DNA of 64,000 nt, taken from positions 7,130,001-7,194,000 of the forward strand of contig NZ_CP108081.1 in the NCBI RefSeq assembly GCF_036182465.1, given 5' to 3'. The position numbers and the translations under genes are program-made. This stretch comes from Streptomyces sp. NBC_00258. GTDB lineage: Bacteria > Actinomycetota > Actinomycetes > Streptomycetales > Streptomycetaceae. Positions 16,874 to 27,241 of this stretch are shown piece by piece. Positions within the stretch are counted from its first letter, which is position 1, and every line of letters starts with the position of its first letter. The notes below the pieces were generated by a model, which was given only the letters and a program-made list of their open reading frames with translations, was not told where the DNA came from and ran no database searches.

Positions 16874-18519
16874 GCGCTACAGCCGTCCACAGCCTGTGGA
16901 CAATGGCGGCCGACCCGATCGACAAGATCGACGCGCCGAAGATCGAATACGGGCAGTTGTCGCCCACCCTGATCGTCATCGGTGCGGCGATCATCGGGAT
17001 CCTGGTCGAGGCCTTCGTGCCCCGGAAGTCCCGCTACTACGTCCAGTTGTTCGTGTCCGTCGTCGCCCTCGTCGCAGCCTTCGCCGCGGTCGTGGGACTC
17101 GCGGCCGGCGGATACGGCACCACGAAGGCCGGTATCGCCGCGATGGGTGCCATCGCGGTCGACGGGCCCTCGCTGTTCCTGCAGGGCACGATCCTGCTGG
17201 CCGGTGTGCTCGGCGTGTTCACGTTCGCCGAGCGGCGTCTCGACCCGGTGGCGCACGGCAACCGCGTCGACTCGTTCGCCGCGCAGGCCGCGTCCGTGCC
17301 GGGCAGCGACAGCGAGAAGGCCGCGGTCAAGGCCGGGTTCGCCACGACCGAGGTGTTCCCGCTGCTGCTCTTCGCGATCGGCGGCATGCTCGTCTTCCCG
17401 TCGGCGAACGACCTGCTGACGCTGTTCATCGCCCTGGAAGTCTTCTCACTGCCGCTCTACCTCCTGTGCGCCGTGGCCCGCCGCAAGCGGATCATGTCGC
17501 AGGAGGCCGCGGTCAAGTACTTCCTGCTCGGCGCCTTCGCCTCCGCGTTCACCCTCTTCGGCATCGCCCTGCTGTACGGCTACGCCGGTTCGGTGTCGTA
17601 CGCCACGATCGCGCAGGTCGTCGACGGCACCATCGGGACGGTGAACCCGGCACTCGCCGGCACCATGGGCAACGACGCGCTGCTGCTCATCGGCGCCGCG
17701 ATGGTCGTGATGGGCCTGCTCTTCAAGGTCGGCGCGGTGCCGTTCCACATGTGGACCCCGGACGTCTACCAGGGCGCGCCGACCCCGGTGACCGGCTTCA
17801 TGGCCGCCGCGACCAAGGTGGCCGCCTTCGGCGCGCTGCTGCGGCTGCTGTACGTCGTGCTGCCGGGCCTGCGCTGGGACTGGCGGCCGGTGATGATGGG
17901 CGTGGCGGTCGTCACCATGCTGGGCGGCGCGATCGTCGCGATCACCCAGACCGACATCAAGCGGCTCCTCGCGTACTCGTCGATCGCGCACGCGGGATTC
18001 ATCCTCGCGGGTGTCATCGCGATGACACCGGACGGCGTCTCGTCGGTGCTGTTCTACCTGGGCGCGTACTCGTTCGTCACGATCGGCGCTTTCGCGGTGG
18101 TCACCCTCGTACGGGACGCGGGCGGCGAGGCCACGCACCTGTCCAAGTGGGCCGGTCTCGGACGCAGGTCACCACTGGTGGCCGCCGTGTTCGCGGTCTT
18201 CCTGCTGGCCTTCGCGGGCATCCCGCTGACCTCCGGTTTCGCCGGGAAGTTCGCCGTGTTCAAGGCGGCGGCCGAGGGCGGCGCGGGAGCGCTGGTCGTG
18301 GTCGGTGTGATCTCGTCGGCCATCGCGGCGTTCTTCTACATCCGCGTGATCGTGCTGATGTTCTTCAGCGAGCCGCGTCCGGAGGGACCGACGGTCGCCG
18401 TGCCGTCGCCGCTCACGATGACGGCGATCGCGGTGGGCGTGGCGGTCACGCTGGTACTCGGTGTGGCGCCGCAGTACTTCCTCGACCTGGCAGGTCAGGC
18501 GGGCGTCTTCGTGCGCTGA
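16870..18519 (+). CDS. nuoN: NADH-quinone oxidoreductase subunit N
   Basis: 549 residues, the third antiporter-like pump and last gene of the 14-gene operon. EVFSLPLYLLCAVARR and FKVGAVPFHMWTPDVYQGAP hold the conserved Glu and Lys. The first 20 codons include an inverted pair of DnaA-box-like 9-mers (16883-16903). A strong hairpin 43 bp after the stop ends the operon. Confidence 0.97.
   Translation: MSATAVHSLWTMAADPIDKIDAPKIEYGQLSPTLIVIGAAIIGILVEAFVPRKSRYYVQLFVSVVALVAAFAAVVGLAAGGYGTTKAGIAAMGAIAVDGPSLFLQGTILLAGVLGVFTFAERRLDPVAHGNRVDSFAAQAASVPGSDSEKAAVKAGFATTEVFPLLLFAIGGMLVFPSANDLLTLFIALEVFSLPLYLLCAVARRKRIMSQEAAVKYFLLGAFASAFTLFGIALLYGYAGSVSYATIAQVVDGTIGTVNPALAGTMGNDALLLIGAAMVVMGLLFKVGAVPFHMWTPDVYQGAPTPVTGFMAAATKVAAFGALLRLLYVVLPGLRWDWRPVMMGVAVVTMLGGAIVAITQTDIKRLLAYSSIAHAGFILAGVIAMTPDGVSSVLFYLGAYSFVTIGAFAVVTLVRDAGGEATHLSKWAGLGRRSPLVAAVFAVFLLAFAGIPLTSGFAGKFAVFKAAAEGGAGALVVVGVISSAIAAFFYIRVIVLMFFSEPRPEGPTVAVPSPLTMTAIAVGVAVTLVLGVAPQYFLDLAGQAGVFVR
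16883..16903. promoter_or_regulatory. Inverted pair of DnaA-box-like 9-mers inside nuoN
   Basis: GTCCACAGCCTGTGGAC is a near-complete palindrome. The right half with its flank, TGTGGACAA, is the reverse complement of the Streptomyces DnaA box TTGTCCACA; the left half, CCGTCCACA, is a 7/9 match. It lies in coding sequence, so chance is possible. Confidence 0.25.
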
Positions 18520-18561
18520 CGGTGGGGCGGGCGGGCGCTCGCGTCCGCCCACGCTGTGGCT

Positions 18562-18600
18562 CTTCGGGCCCCGGCTCCCGTTGGGAGCCGGGGCCCGAAG
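18562..18600 (+). terminator. nuo operon terminator
   Basis: Perfect 18-bp inverted repeat: CTTCGGGCCCCGGCTCCC (18562-18579), loop GTT, GGGAGCCGGGGCCCGAAG (18583-18600), followed by CGTTTCTC. It lies directly downstream of nuoN. Confidence 0.88.
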
Positions 18601-18673
18601 CGTTTCTCGGGGCGTGGCGGAGGCCTTTCGGGGCGCGTCGGCGGACGCGTTGCGCAGATACTCCGTCGCAGCC

Positions 18674-18682
18674 TGTGGATAA
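18674..18682 (-). promoter_or_regulatory. DnaA box match upstream of recQ
   Basis: TGTGGATAA is the reverse complement of TTATCCACA, the canonical E. coli DnaA box, about 70 bp ahead of the recQ start. A single box; possibly a regulatory DnaA site or chance. Confidence 0.25.
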
Positions 18683-18753
18683 CTCTGAGGCTGTCGGTGC
18701 GGACCCCTATCGTGGAGGCAGCGGTCGAGGCACGACGTACGGGGGACGGGACG

Positions 18754-20826
<2,073 letters not shown>

Positions 20827-20871
20827 CTGCGGGTCGGTGGGGGCTGGTCGCGCAGTTCCCCGCGCCCCTGA
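20827..20871 (+). repeat. Interspersed Streptomyces repeat, copy 1 (one arm)
   Basis: CTGCGGGTCGGTG followed by GGCTGGTCGCGCAGTTCCCC and GCGCCCCT matches one arm of the palindrome at 49024-49090. It lies in the 113-bp gap between convergent recQ and the flavoprotein gene, where it may act in termination. Confidence 0.6.
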
Positions 20872-20939
20872 AGAGCGGGGCTGCGTCCCAGCTCTTCAGT
20901 CTGGGTGGCGTTCGCGGGGCGCAGGGCACCGCGTGCGTG

Positions 20940-23909
20940 TCACAGAGCGCGTGACGCGTAGGCCCTGACGTCGGCGTCGGAGTCGGTCGCTGCCGTGGAG
21001 AGGGCCTCGCGGGCTGCGGCGACGGCAGTCGAGGTGGAGGCGAGCGAAGCGTCCCCGGCTGTCCCGCCTTCCAAGAGTTCGCCCTGCTCGCCGAACTCCG
21101 TTGGCTGCGTGTGCCGGACGAGTGCGAGGACCGCGGCCTTCCGGACGTCCGCGTTCGGGTCGCCCAGGGTCTTGGCGAGGGAAGGCACGGCCACCTCGGC
21201 GTCAGCCGCGGACAGCGCGGTGGCGGCGCCGGCCCGGACCTGCCACGCGGGATCGGCCTGAGCACGGACGGCGCGTTCGGCCAGCGGCGCTGGGCACCCC
21301 GTGCCGGCCAGCGACGCGAAGGCGGCGCCGCGGACCAGGGCGTCGGAGTCCTCGGTGAGGCGGTCGAGGGCGCCGAGCACGGCGTCGGCGGCCTTGGCGT
21401 CCGGAGCCGGAGCCGGAGCGGCGCCCGCGCCCGTCGCGGCCGCCGCGACAGCCACCTTCCGGCGGTCGGCGTCCGCGCCCACCGTCGCCAACGCCTTCGC
21501 CACGGTCACCCGGACCTCGCGGGACGCGTCGTCCGCCGCCCGGACCAGTTCGTCGGCCGCGTCGACGGAGACCAGTGCCCGGACCGCTTCGATACGGACG
21601 GAGATATCAGGATCGCCCAGTGAGCGGGCGAAGAGGCCGGCGTCGCCCAGCCGCAGGGCACGCAGGACATCGAGGGCGGCGGCGCGGACGACGCGGTCGG
21701 GCTGTGCGAGGGCGTGTGTCAGCGGGTCGCGCAGGGCCGGTTCCGGCGTGAGCGTCTCGACGAGTTCGCGCAACGAAGCCGCCGCGGCGGCGCGTACGGC
21801 AGCGTCGGTGTCGGCGAGTGCGGCGGCCAGCGCCGGACCGGTTCCGGTGGGCGTGGTCTCGGTGAGCACGCTGACGGCCGCTCGCCGGACGGAGGGCTCG
21901 GGGTCGGTCAAGTAGGGCCGGACTAGGGAGAGTTCGGGCTCCTCCTCGGCGAGGGCGAGGAGTTCGAGCAGCCGTGGTGAGGCGTCCCTGCGGGAGCTGT
22001 CGCTGCCGGCTCCGTCGCTGGTGCCGTCGGGACCGGTGCTCCCGGCCACGGCGGTGGACGGCCGCGCGGCCACAGGAGCCGCGTCCCGTGCGCCCGCCGT
22101 GGCCACGCCCTCCGGGTGGACCTCGCCGAGGTGCCGGGAGGGGCCGCCGGTCGCGTCGAAGCCGTCGACGGGGACGGCGTAGGGAGCCACGGGACGAGCC
22201 GTGAACTCCATCGAACCAGAGGGGGACTTGTGCAGGTCGAGGTGGTGGAACCAGGAGACGTCGTCGCGCGCGGGATGGTCCGTGCGGTCGTGGTAGAGGC
22301 CCCAGCGGGACTCCGTGCGGGCCAGCGAGGCGCGGGCCGCCATCTCCGCGCAGTCGCGGATGAAGGTGACCTCGGCGCACCGCATCAGCTCGTGCGGAGT
22401 GCGCCCGCCCATCGTGGAGATGTCGTCGCGCATCCGCTCGAAGGACTCGACGGCGAGCGACAGCCGGGCACCGGTCTTGGGGGGCGCCACGTAGTCGTTC
22501 ACGAGGCGCCGGAGCTTGTACTCGACCTGGGTCTGGGGCGGCCCCTCCGGGTTGCGCAGCGGGCGGTAGACCAACTCGTGCGCCTCGCGCAGCTGCTCCT
22601 GGGGCAACTCGCCCTCGTGGGCGCGGTACTGGGCCGCGTCCGCCCCCGCGAGGTCACCGAAGACGAACGCGCCGATCATGTAGTTGTGCGGGACGCACGC
22701 CAGGTCCCCGGCGGCGTACAGCCGCGGCACGGTCGTACGGGCGTGGTCGTCGACCCGTACGCCGGAGGCCGAGTGGCCGCCGCACAGGCCGATCTCGGAG
22801 ATGTGCATCTCGACGTCGTGGGTGCGGTAGTCGTGACCGCGACCGGCGTGGAAGGTGCCGCGGGTGGGCCGCTCGGTGGAGTGCAGGATCGACTCCAGGG
22901 CCGAGATGGACTCCTCGGGAAGGTGGCTCAGTTTCAGGTACACCGGGCCCCGGTCGCTCGCCACCTCCGCGGCGAACTCCGCCATCATCTGGCCCGACCA
23001 GTAGTCGGAGTCGACGAAGCGCTCGCCGTGCCGGTTGACCTGGTAGCCGCCGAAGGGGTTGGCGACATAGGCGCAGGCGGGGCCGTTGTAGTCCTTGATC
23101 AGCGGGTTGATCTGGAAGCACTCGATGCCGGTGAGCTCGGCGCCCGCGTGGTAGGCCATGGCGTAGCCGTCACCGGCGTTGGTGGGGTTCTCGTAGGTCC
23201 CGTAGAGGTAGCCCGAGGCGGGCAGGCCGAGGCGGCCGCAGGCGCCGGTCGCGAGGATCACGCTGCCCGCGCGGACCGTCACGAACCGGCCCGTGCGGGT
23301 GTTGAAGCCGGCCGCCCCGATGGCGCGCCCGTCCTCGGGGGACGTCAGCACGCGCACCGGCATCACCCGGTTCTCGATGCGGATCCGTTCGCGCATCTCG
23401 CGCCGCCGCAGCTGCCGGTAGAGGACCTTCTTGACGTCCTTGCCCTCGGGCATCGGCAGCACGTAGGAGCCGGACCGGTGGACCTGGCGGACCGCGTACT
23501 CGCCGTGCTCGTCCTTCTCGAACTTCACGCCGTACGACTCGAGGCGCTGGACCATCGCGAAGCCGCGGGTGGCGGTCTGGCGGACGGTGGACTGGTCGAC
23601 GATGCCGTCGTTGGCACGGGTGATCTCGGCGACGTAGTCGTCGGGCTCGGCGCGGCCGGGGATGACCGCGTTGTTGACGCCGTCCATGCCCATGGCGAGC
23701 GCGCCGGAGTGCCGGACGTGCGCCTTCTCCAGCAGCAGTACGTCGGCCCCGTGCTCGGCGGCGGTCAGCGCCGCCATGGTGCCGGCCGTGCCGCCGCCGA
23801 TGACGAGGACGTCGCAGGAGATCTCCTCGGCGTCACCGAGGGCGGGGATCTCCAAGAGGGAGCCACGGGTGTCGCGGGTGTCCGGGGTGTCCACCAGGGT
23901 GCCTTTCAC
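20940..23909 (-). CDS. AprA/fumarate-reductase-like flavoprotein fused to C-terminal HEAT repeats
   Basis: 989 residues, GTG start overlapping the ATPase stop (GTGA). Residues about 30-560 are an FAD-dependent oxidoreductase of the succinate dehydrogenase/fumarate reductase/AprA class: dinucleotide motif GGGTAG (38-43), LLEKAHVRHSGALAMGMDG, a middle capping region with EIGLCGGHSASGVRVDD and the second FAD contact VPRLYAAGDLACVPHNYMIG. A low-complexity linker (about 570-655) leads to about nine HEAT-like units ending DxxVRxxAxxAL. The HEAT part is unusual for this enzyme class and may dock a partner protein. The operon also encodes an AprB-like ferredoxin and a sulfonate-type importer, so a reductase or oxidase for an imported anion is inferred; the substrate is unknown. 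Confidence 0.85.
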   Translation of the reverse strand: MKGTLVDTPDTRDTRGSLLEIPALGDAEEISCDVLVIGGGTAGTMAALTAAEHGADVLLLEKAHVRHSGALAMGMDGVNNAVIPGRAEPDDYVAEITRANDGIVDQSTVRQTATRGFAMVQRLESYGVKFEKDEHGEYAVRQVHRSGSYVLPMPEGKDVKKVLYRQLRRREMRERIRIENRVMPVRVLTSPEDGRAIGAAGFNTRTGRFVTVRAGSVILATGACGRLGLPASGYLYGTYENPTNAGDGYAMAYHAGAELTGIECFQINPLIKDYNGPACAYVANPFGGYQVNRHGERFVDSDYWSGQMMAEFAAEVASDRGPVYLKLSHLPEESISALESILHSTERPTRGTFHAGRGHDYRTHDVEMHISEIGLCGGHSASGVRVDDHARTTVPRLYAAGDLACVPHNYMIGAFVFGDLAGADAAQYRAHEGELPQEQLREAHELVYRPLRNPEGPPQTQVEYKLRRLVNDYVAPPKTGARLSLAVESFERMRDDISTMGGRTPHELMRCAEVTFIRDCAEMAARASLARTESRWGLYHDRTDHPARDDVSWFHHLDLHKSPSGSMEFTARPVAPYAVPVDGFDATGGPSRHLGEVHPEGVATAGARDAAPVAARPSTAVAGSTGPDGTSDGAGSDSSRRDASPRLLELLALAEEEPELSLVRPYLTDPEPSVRRAAVSVLTETTPTGTGPALAAALADTDAAVRAAAAASLRELVETLTPEPALRDPLTHALAQPDRVVRAAALDVLRALRLGDAGLFARSLGDPDISVRIEAVRALVSVDAADELVRAADDASREVRVTVAKALATVGADADRRKVAVAAAATGAGAAPAPAPDAKAADAVLGALDRLTEDSDALVRGAAFASLAGTGCPAPLAERAVRAQADPAWQVRAGAATALSAADAEVAVPSLAKTLGDPNADVRKAAVLALVRHTQPTEFGEQGELLEGGTAGDASLASTSTAVAAAREALSTAATDSDADVRAYASRAL

Positions 23910-24703
23910 GTGCTGAGAGAAGTGAGGACTTCGCGCCGCAGAGCCACGCGTGCGGGGTCGTCGTGCGCCGTACGGTCGCGTGGCCGTGGCACCTCGCGCA
24001 CCGCCGTGAGCCGGCCGGACCCGAGGAGCGCCACGCGGTCGCCGAGGAACAGGGCCTCGTCCACGTCGTGGGTGACGAAGACGACGGTCGCCCCCGTACC
24101 GTGCAGCACCTCCACCAGCAGGTCCTGCATGCCGGCCCGGGTCTGGGCGTCGAGGGCACCGAAGGGCTCGTCCATCAGGACGGCGCGCGGGCGCGGGGCG
24201 AGCGCACGGGCCAACTGCGCGCGCTGGCGCTGGCCCCCGGAGACGCGGTGCGGCAACTGCGTCGACCGGTCGGCGAGTCCGACCCGGTCGAGCCAGGACT
24301 CGGCCTGCCTTCTGCGTTCGCCGCGCGGCAGTCCCTGGATGGCCAGGGGCAGTTCGACGTTGGCGCGCAGGGTGCGCCAGGGGAGCAGGGCGTCCTCCTG
24401 GAAGACCAGGGCGCGATCCGCCGCCGGTCCTTCGATCCGTCGGCCGTCCTGCTCCACCGTCCCGGCCAGGACGGGCAGCAGCCCGGCGAGCGTGCGCAGC
24501 AGCGTCGACTTGCCGCAGCCCGAAGGGCCGACGACGGTGAGGATCTCGCCCGGGGTGACATCCAGGTCGACGTCGGCCAGCGCGGAGGCGTCCGGCCGGC
24601 CCAGCGTGGCGGCGCTGAGGGTGAGCCGGGTGCCGCGTACGGGCGCGGGTGCCCGTGCCGCCGTCGTCCCGGCGGATGTCCGGGTCTCAGACGAGGTGCT
24701 CAT
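23906..24703 (-). CDS. ABC transporter ATPase, nitrate/sulfonate/taurine type
   Basis: 265 residues. Walker A GPSGCGKST (about 59-67), Q-loop FQEDALLPW, signature VSGGQRQRAQLARAL, Walker B RAVLMDEPFGALD and the switch His in VFVTHDVDEA are intact. The FQED...PW Q-loop context is typical of the SsuB/TauB/NrtD group. It energises uptake with the permease at 24687-25550. It overlaps the permease 3' end by 17 nt and the flavoprotein start by 4 nt. The ATG has GAGGAGG upstream. Confidence 0.92.
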   Translation of the reverse strand: MSTSSETRTSAGTTAARAPAPVRGTRLTLSAATLGRPDASALADVDLDVTPGEILTVVGPSGCGKSTLLRTLAGLLPVLAGTVEQDGRRIEGPAADRALVFQEDALLPWRTLRANVELPLAIQGLPRGERRRQAESWLDRVGLADRSTQLPHRVSGGQRQRAQLARALAPRPRAVLMDEPFGALDAQTRAGMQDLLVEVLHGTGATVVFVTHDVDEALFLGDRVALLGSGRLTAVREVPRPRDRTAHDDPARVALRREVLTSLST

Positions 24704-25550
24704 CGCGCGCCTCCTCGGTGCGGACGGCGGTGGGGGCGGAGCCGGCCCGCGGAGGGCGCTTCGGTGTCCTGGTGCGTGCCGCGGGGACGTACGACGTGCG
24801 CGGGAGCCAGCGGGTCAGCCGGCGGCCCAGGAGTTCCACGGCCGTGGAGGTGAGCCAGCCCAGCACTCCGATGGTGACCATGCCGACGAAGACGCCGGGG
24901 TAGTCGACGACCGTGTAGTCCTGCCAGGTGCGGTAGCCGACGCCGTATTGGCCGGAGATCATCTCGGCGGAGATGACACAGATCCACGAGACGCCGATGC
25001 CGACCGACAGGCCGCCGAAGATGCCCGGCAGGGCGCCCGGCAGGACGACCGAGCCGAGGATCCGCCACCGGCCGCCGCCCATCGTGCGTACGGCCTCCTC
25101 CCAGGCGGGGGTCAGCGCGCGGACCGCGTGCCGGGTGGAGACCAGGACCGGGAAGTAGGCGGCCGTGAAGGTGATGAAGACGATGCCCTGTTCGTTGGAG
25201 GGGAACAGGAGGATCGCGACGGGGACCAGGGCGATCGCCGGGATCGGGCGGACGACCTCCAACAGCGGGCCGAGCAGGTCCTCGGCGAGGCGGGAGCGGG
25301 CCACGAGCCCGCCCGTGGCCACGCCCAGGACGGCCGCGAGCAGGAAGCCGGTGAGGATCCGGGTGAGGCTGTCGGTGAGGTCGGTCCAGTAGTCGGGGCC
25401 GCTCACCCGGTCGGCGAAGGCGTGGGCCACGTCGGCGACCGTGGGGAACTGCGAGAAGCGCAGCCACAGGTCGACGTTCAGGCTGGTCAGCAGCTGCCAC
25501 AGACCGAGGGCGGCCGCCAGTGAGGCCGCCTTCAGTACGTACCGGGTCAC
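24687..25550 (-). CDS. ABC transporter permease, nitrate/sulfonate/taurine type
   Basis: 287 residues with six or so transmembrane helices. The BinPD ATPase-contact loop is seen as EEAVRTMGGGRWRILGSVVL. The domain order and length match SsuC/TauC/NrtB-like permeases. The start overlaps the stop of the upstream lipoprotein gene by 4 nt, so the three transporter genes are translationally coupled. Confidence 0.92.
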   Translation of the reverse strand: MTRYVLKAASLAAALGLWQLLTSLNVDLWLRFSQFPTVADVAHAFADRVSGPDYWTDLTDSLTRILTGFLLAAVLGVATGGLVARSRLAEDLLGPLLEVVRPIPAIALVPVAILLFPSNEQGIVFITFTAAYFPVLVSTRHAVRALTPAWEEAVRTMGGGRWRILGSVVLPGALPGIFGGLSVGIGVSWICVISAEMISGQYGVGYRTWQDYTVVDYPGVFVGMVTIGVLGWLTSTAVELLGRRLTRWLPRTSYVPAARTRTPKRPPRAGSAPTAVRTEEARDEHLV

Positions 25551-26950
25551 GACGCCCGCTCCAGGGCGTCGGCGTACGTGATCACGCGGGCGCCCGCGTG
25601 ATCGACGGCGTACGCCTTCGCGGTCTCCGGGGCGACGAAGGGCAGCAGGTCATCGCCGTCGGCCACCCATACCGCCTTGTCGGCGAACCACAGGGTGCCG
25701 GTGGTGGCGTCGGGGACGTAGGCCGCGCGGATCCCGTCCTTGTGCTGCGCGACGTAACCCAGCAGCTCGGCGGGCGACTTGAAGGCGCGGGTCTCGGTGG
25801 CGCCCTTGGGCCACACCTCGCTCGCGGCCGGTGCGGGCGTCGAGGCCAGGCGCTCGGCGTAGTCCGGGCCGAGGGCCTTCCTGACGTACTGGTCGTCGAC
25901 GAAGGAGTCCACGTCCACGTCCCCGGTCAGCTTCGCCGACTTCAGGATCGAGACGTCCTTCTTGAGGGCGGAGACCAGCTTCGGCTTGATCGCCGGGTCG
26001 AAGGTGGCGATGCCGTGCGCGCCGTTGTAGAGGTACACGACCTCGGCGGGCAGCCCGGTTGCCTTCGCGACCTTCTCCGCCGCGGCCACCGGATGGTCGT
26101 GGAGGTAGTCAGTCGCCTCCGCCTGGGCCTTGAGGAACGCCTCCAGCACGGCGGGGCGCTTCTTCGCGAAGTCCTCGCGGGCGGTGACCCCGTGGAAGGT
26201 CGGCAGGTTCAGCTCGGCACCGTCGTACAGCACCTTCGCCCTGCCCTGGAAAGCGAGCAGGCCGGGCCATGCGACGAACTGCGAGAGCGCGTCGGTGCTG
26301 CCCGCCGAGAGAGCCGAAGCACCCACCGCGGGCTGCTGGTTGAGCTTCTCGATGCCCTTGTCCGGCTCGATCCCGGCGCGCTGCAGGGCCCGTACGAGAG
26401 TGCCGTCGGCCGCCGAGCCGATGCTCGTCGACACCTTCTTGCCGCGCAGGTCCTTGAGGGAGTCGAGCTTCGAATCCGGCGCGGTGACAATGGTGTTGAG
26501 GCCGCCGCGCAGGTTGTAGCCGGTGACGGAGACGAGGCGGGTGGGGCGGCCCAGCTGCTTGCCGCGGGCCGCGTTGATCAGCAGCGGGAAGTCGCCCATC
26601 GAGCCGATGTCGATCTTTCCGGCGGTCATCTGCGCGGTGATGGGGGCGCCGGTCGCGTAGTCCTGCCAGTTCACCTTGTAGGTGACGCCGTCGCCCAGCG
26701 CGTTCAGCTGCTTCTCGAAGGAGCCGAGGGAGCGGAGGAGGGTGCCCGCCGTGACCGTGTTGATGGTCTTGGACTGGTAGCCGACCGTGACGGTGACCGT
26801 GGAGCCGGAGCCGGCCTCGGCGTCACCGCCGCAGCCGGTCAGGGGGAGCAGGACGGCGACCGCGACCGTGGCGACCGCCGTGCGTTTCAGGGCGACGCGT
26901 TTCAGAGCTGCCCGTTCAAGGGCTGTTCGTTCAGGGGCCGTGTGTTTCAT
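25547..26950 (-). CDS. Substrate-binding lipoprotein (NMT1/SsuA-like) of the ABC importer
   Basis: 467 residues. Lipoprotein signal with lipobox LTGC (Cys40) after a hydrophobic run. The stretch before it repeats (T/A)LxRxAL units, seemingly from short internal DNA duplications, which lengthens the n-region. The mature protein resembles periplasmic-binding proteins for sulfonates, taurine or related anions (VGYQSKTINT, GSMGDFPLLINA, LRGKKVSTSIGSAADG). At over 400 mature residues it is longer than typical SsuA (about 300). Ligand not predictable from sequence alone. Starts 15 bp after the ferredoxin gene. Confidence 0.88.
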   Translation of the reverse strand: MKHTAPERTALERAALKRVALKRTAVATVAVAVLLPLTGCGGDAEAGSGSTVTVTVGYQSKTINTVTAGTLLRSLGSFEKQLNALGDGVTYKVNWQDYATGAPITAQMTAGKIDIGSMGDFPLLINAARGKQLGRPTRLVSVTGYNLRGGLNTIVTAPDSKLDSLKDLRGKKVSTSIGSAADGTLVRALQRAGIEPDKGIEKLNQQPAVGASALSAGSTDALSQFVAWPGLLAFQGRAKVLYDGAELNLPTFHGVTAREDFAKKRPAVLEAFLKAQAEATDYLHDHPVAAAEKVAKATGLPAEVVYLYNGAHGIATFDPAIKPKLVSALKKDVSILKSAKLTGDVDVDSFVDDQYVRKALGPDYAERLASTPAPAASEVWPKGATETRAFKSPAELLGYVAQHKDGIRAAYVPDATTGTLWFADKAVWVADGDDLLPFVAPETAKAYAVDHAGARVITYADALERAS

Positions 26951-26965
26951 GGGAGTCCGCGCCTC

Positions 26966-27193
26966 TCACCGGAGCAGATAGGGCATGTTGACCGTCACGG
27001 CTCCGGTGGGGCAGCGGGCCGCGCACGGGCCGCAGTACCAGCACTCGTCGACGTGCATATAGGCCTTGCCGTTGCTCTCGTCGATGGCGAGGGAGTCCAG
27101 CGGGCACATGTCCACACAGAGGGTGCAGCCGTCGATGCACTTCGACTCGTCGATGGTCACGGGCACGTCGGCCCGCTGGGGCGCCAAGGGCAT
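26966..27193 (-). CDS. Two-[4Fe-4S] ferredoxin, AprB-like
   Basis: 75 residues with two cluster motifs, CIDGCTLCVDMCP and CWYCGPCAARCP. The second motif followed by TGAVTV strongly recalls the APS reductase beta subunit AprB. It is the likely electron partner of the operon's flavoprotein, as AprB is for AprA, but it lacks AprB's long C-terminal tail. GGAGA lies ahead of the ATG. It follows the GntR gene by 48 bp and precedes the lipoprotein gene by 15 bp. Confidence 0.9.
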   Translation of the reverse strand: MPLAPQRADVPVTIDESKCIDGCTLCVDMCPLDSLAIDESNGKAYMHVDECWYCGPCAARCPTGAVTVNMPYLLR

Positions 27194-27241
27194 GGCTGTC
27201 TCCAGGGATGTCCCGCTGATACGGGAAAGGGGGCGGGGCGG

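Noticed and set aside
16883..18682. Replication origin
   Set aside because: Only scattered DnaA-box-like sequences, without dnaA/dnaN neighbours or a box cluster; oriC lies elsewhere.
18556..18753. Longer RecQ N-terminus from the first start in the open frame
   Set aside because: It would run through the nuo terminator hairpin; RecQ homology begins after 18772.
22116..25523. 1135-residue plus-strand open frame
   Set aside because: Runs antisense to the flavoprotein and ABC genes; no recognisable motif.
20940..27193. Dissimilatory sulfate reduction or sulfur oxidation (true AprBA)
   Set aside because: No Sat, Qmo or Dsr genes, a short ferredoxin without the AprB tail and a HEAT-fused flavoprotein; the similarity supports only an AprBA-like redox pair.
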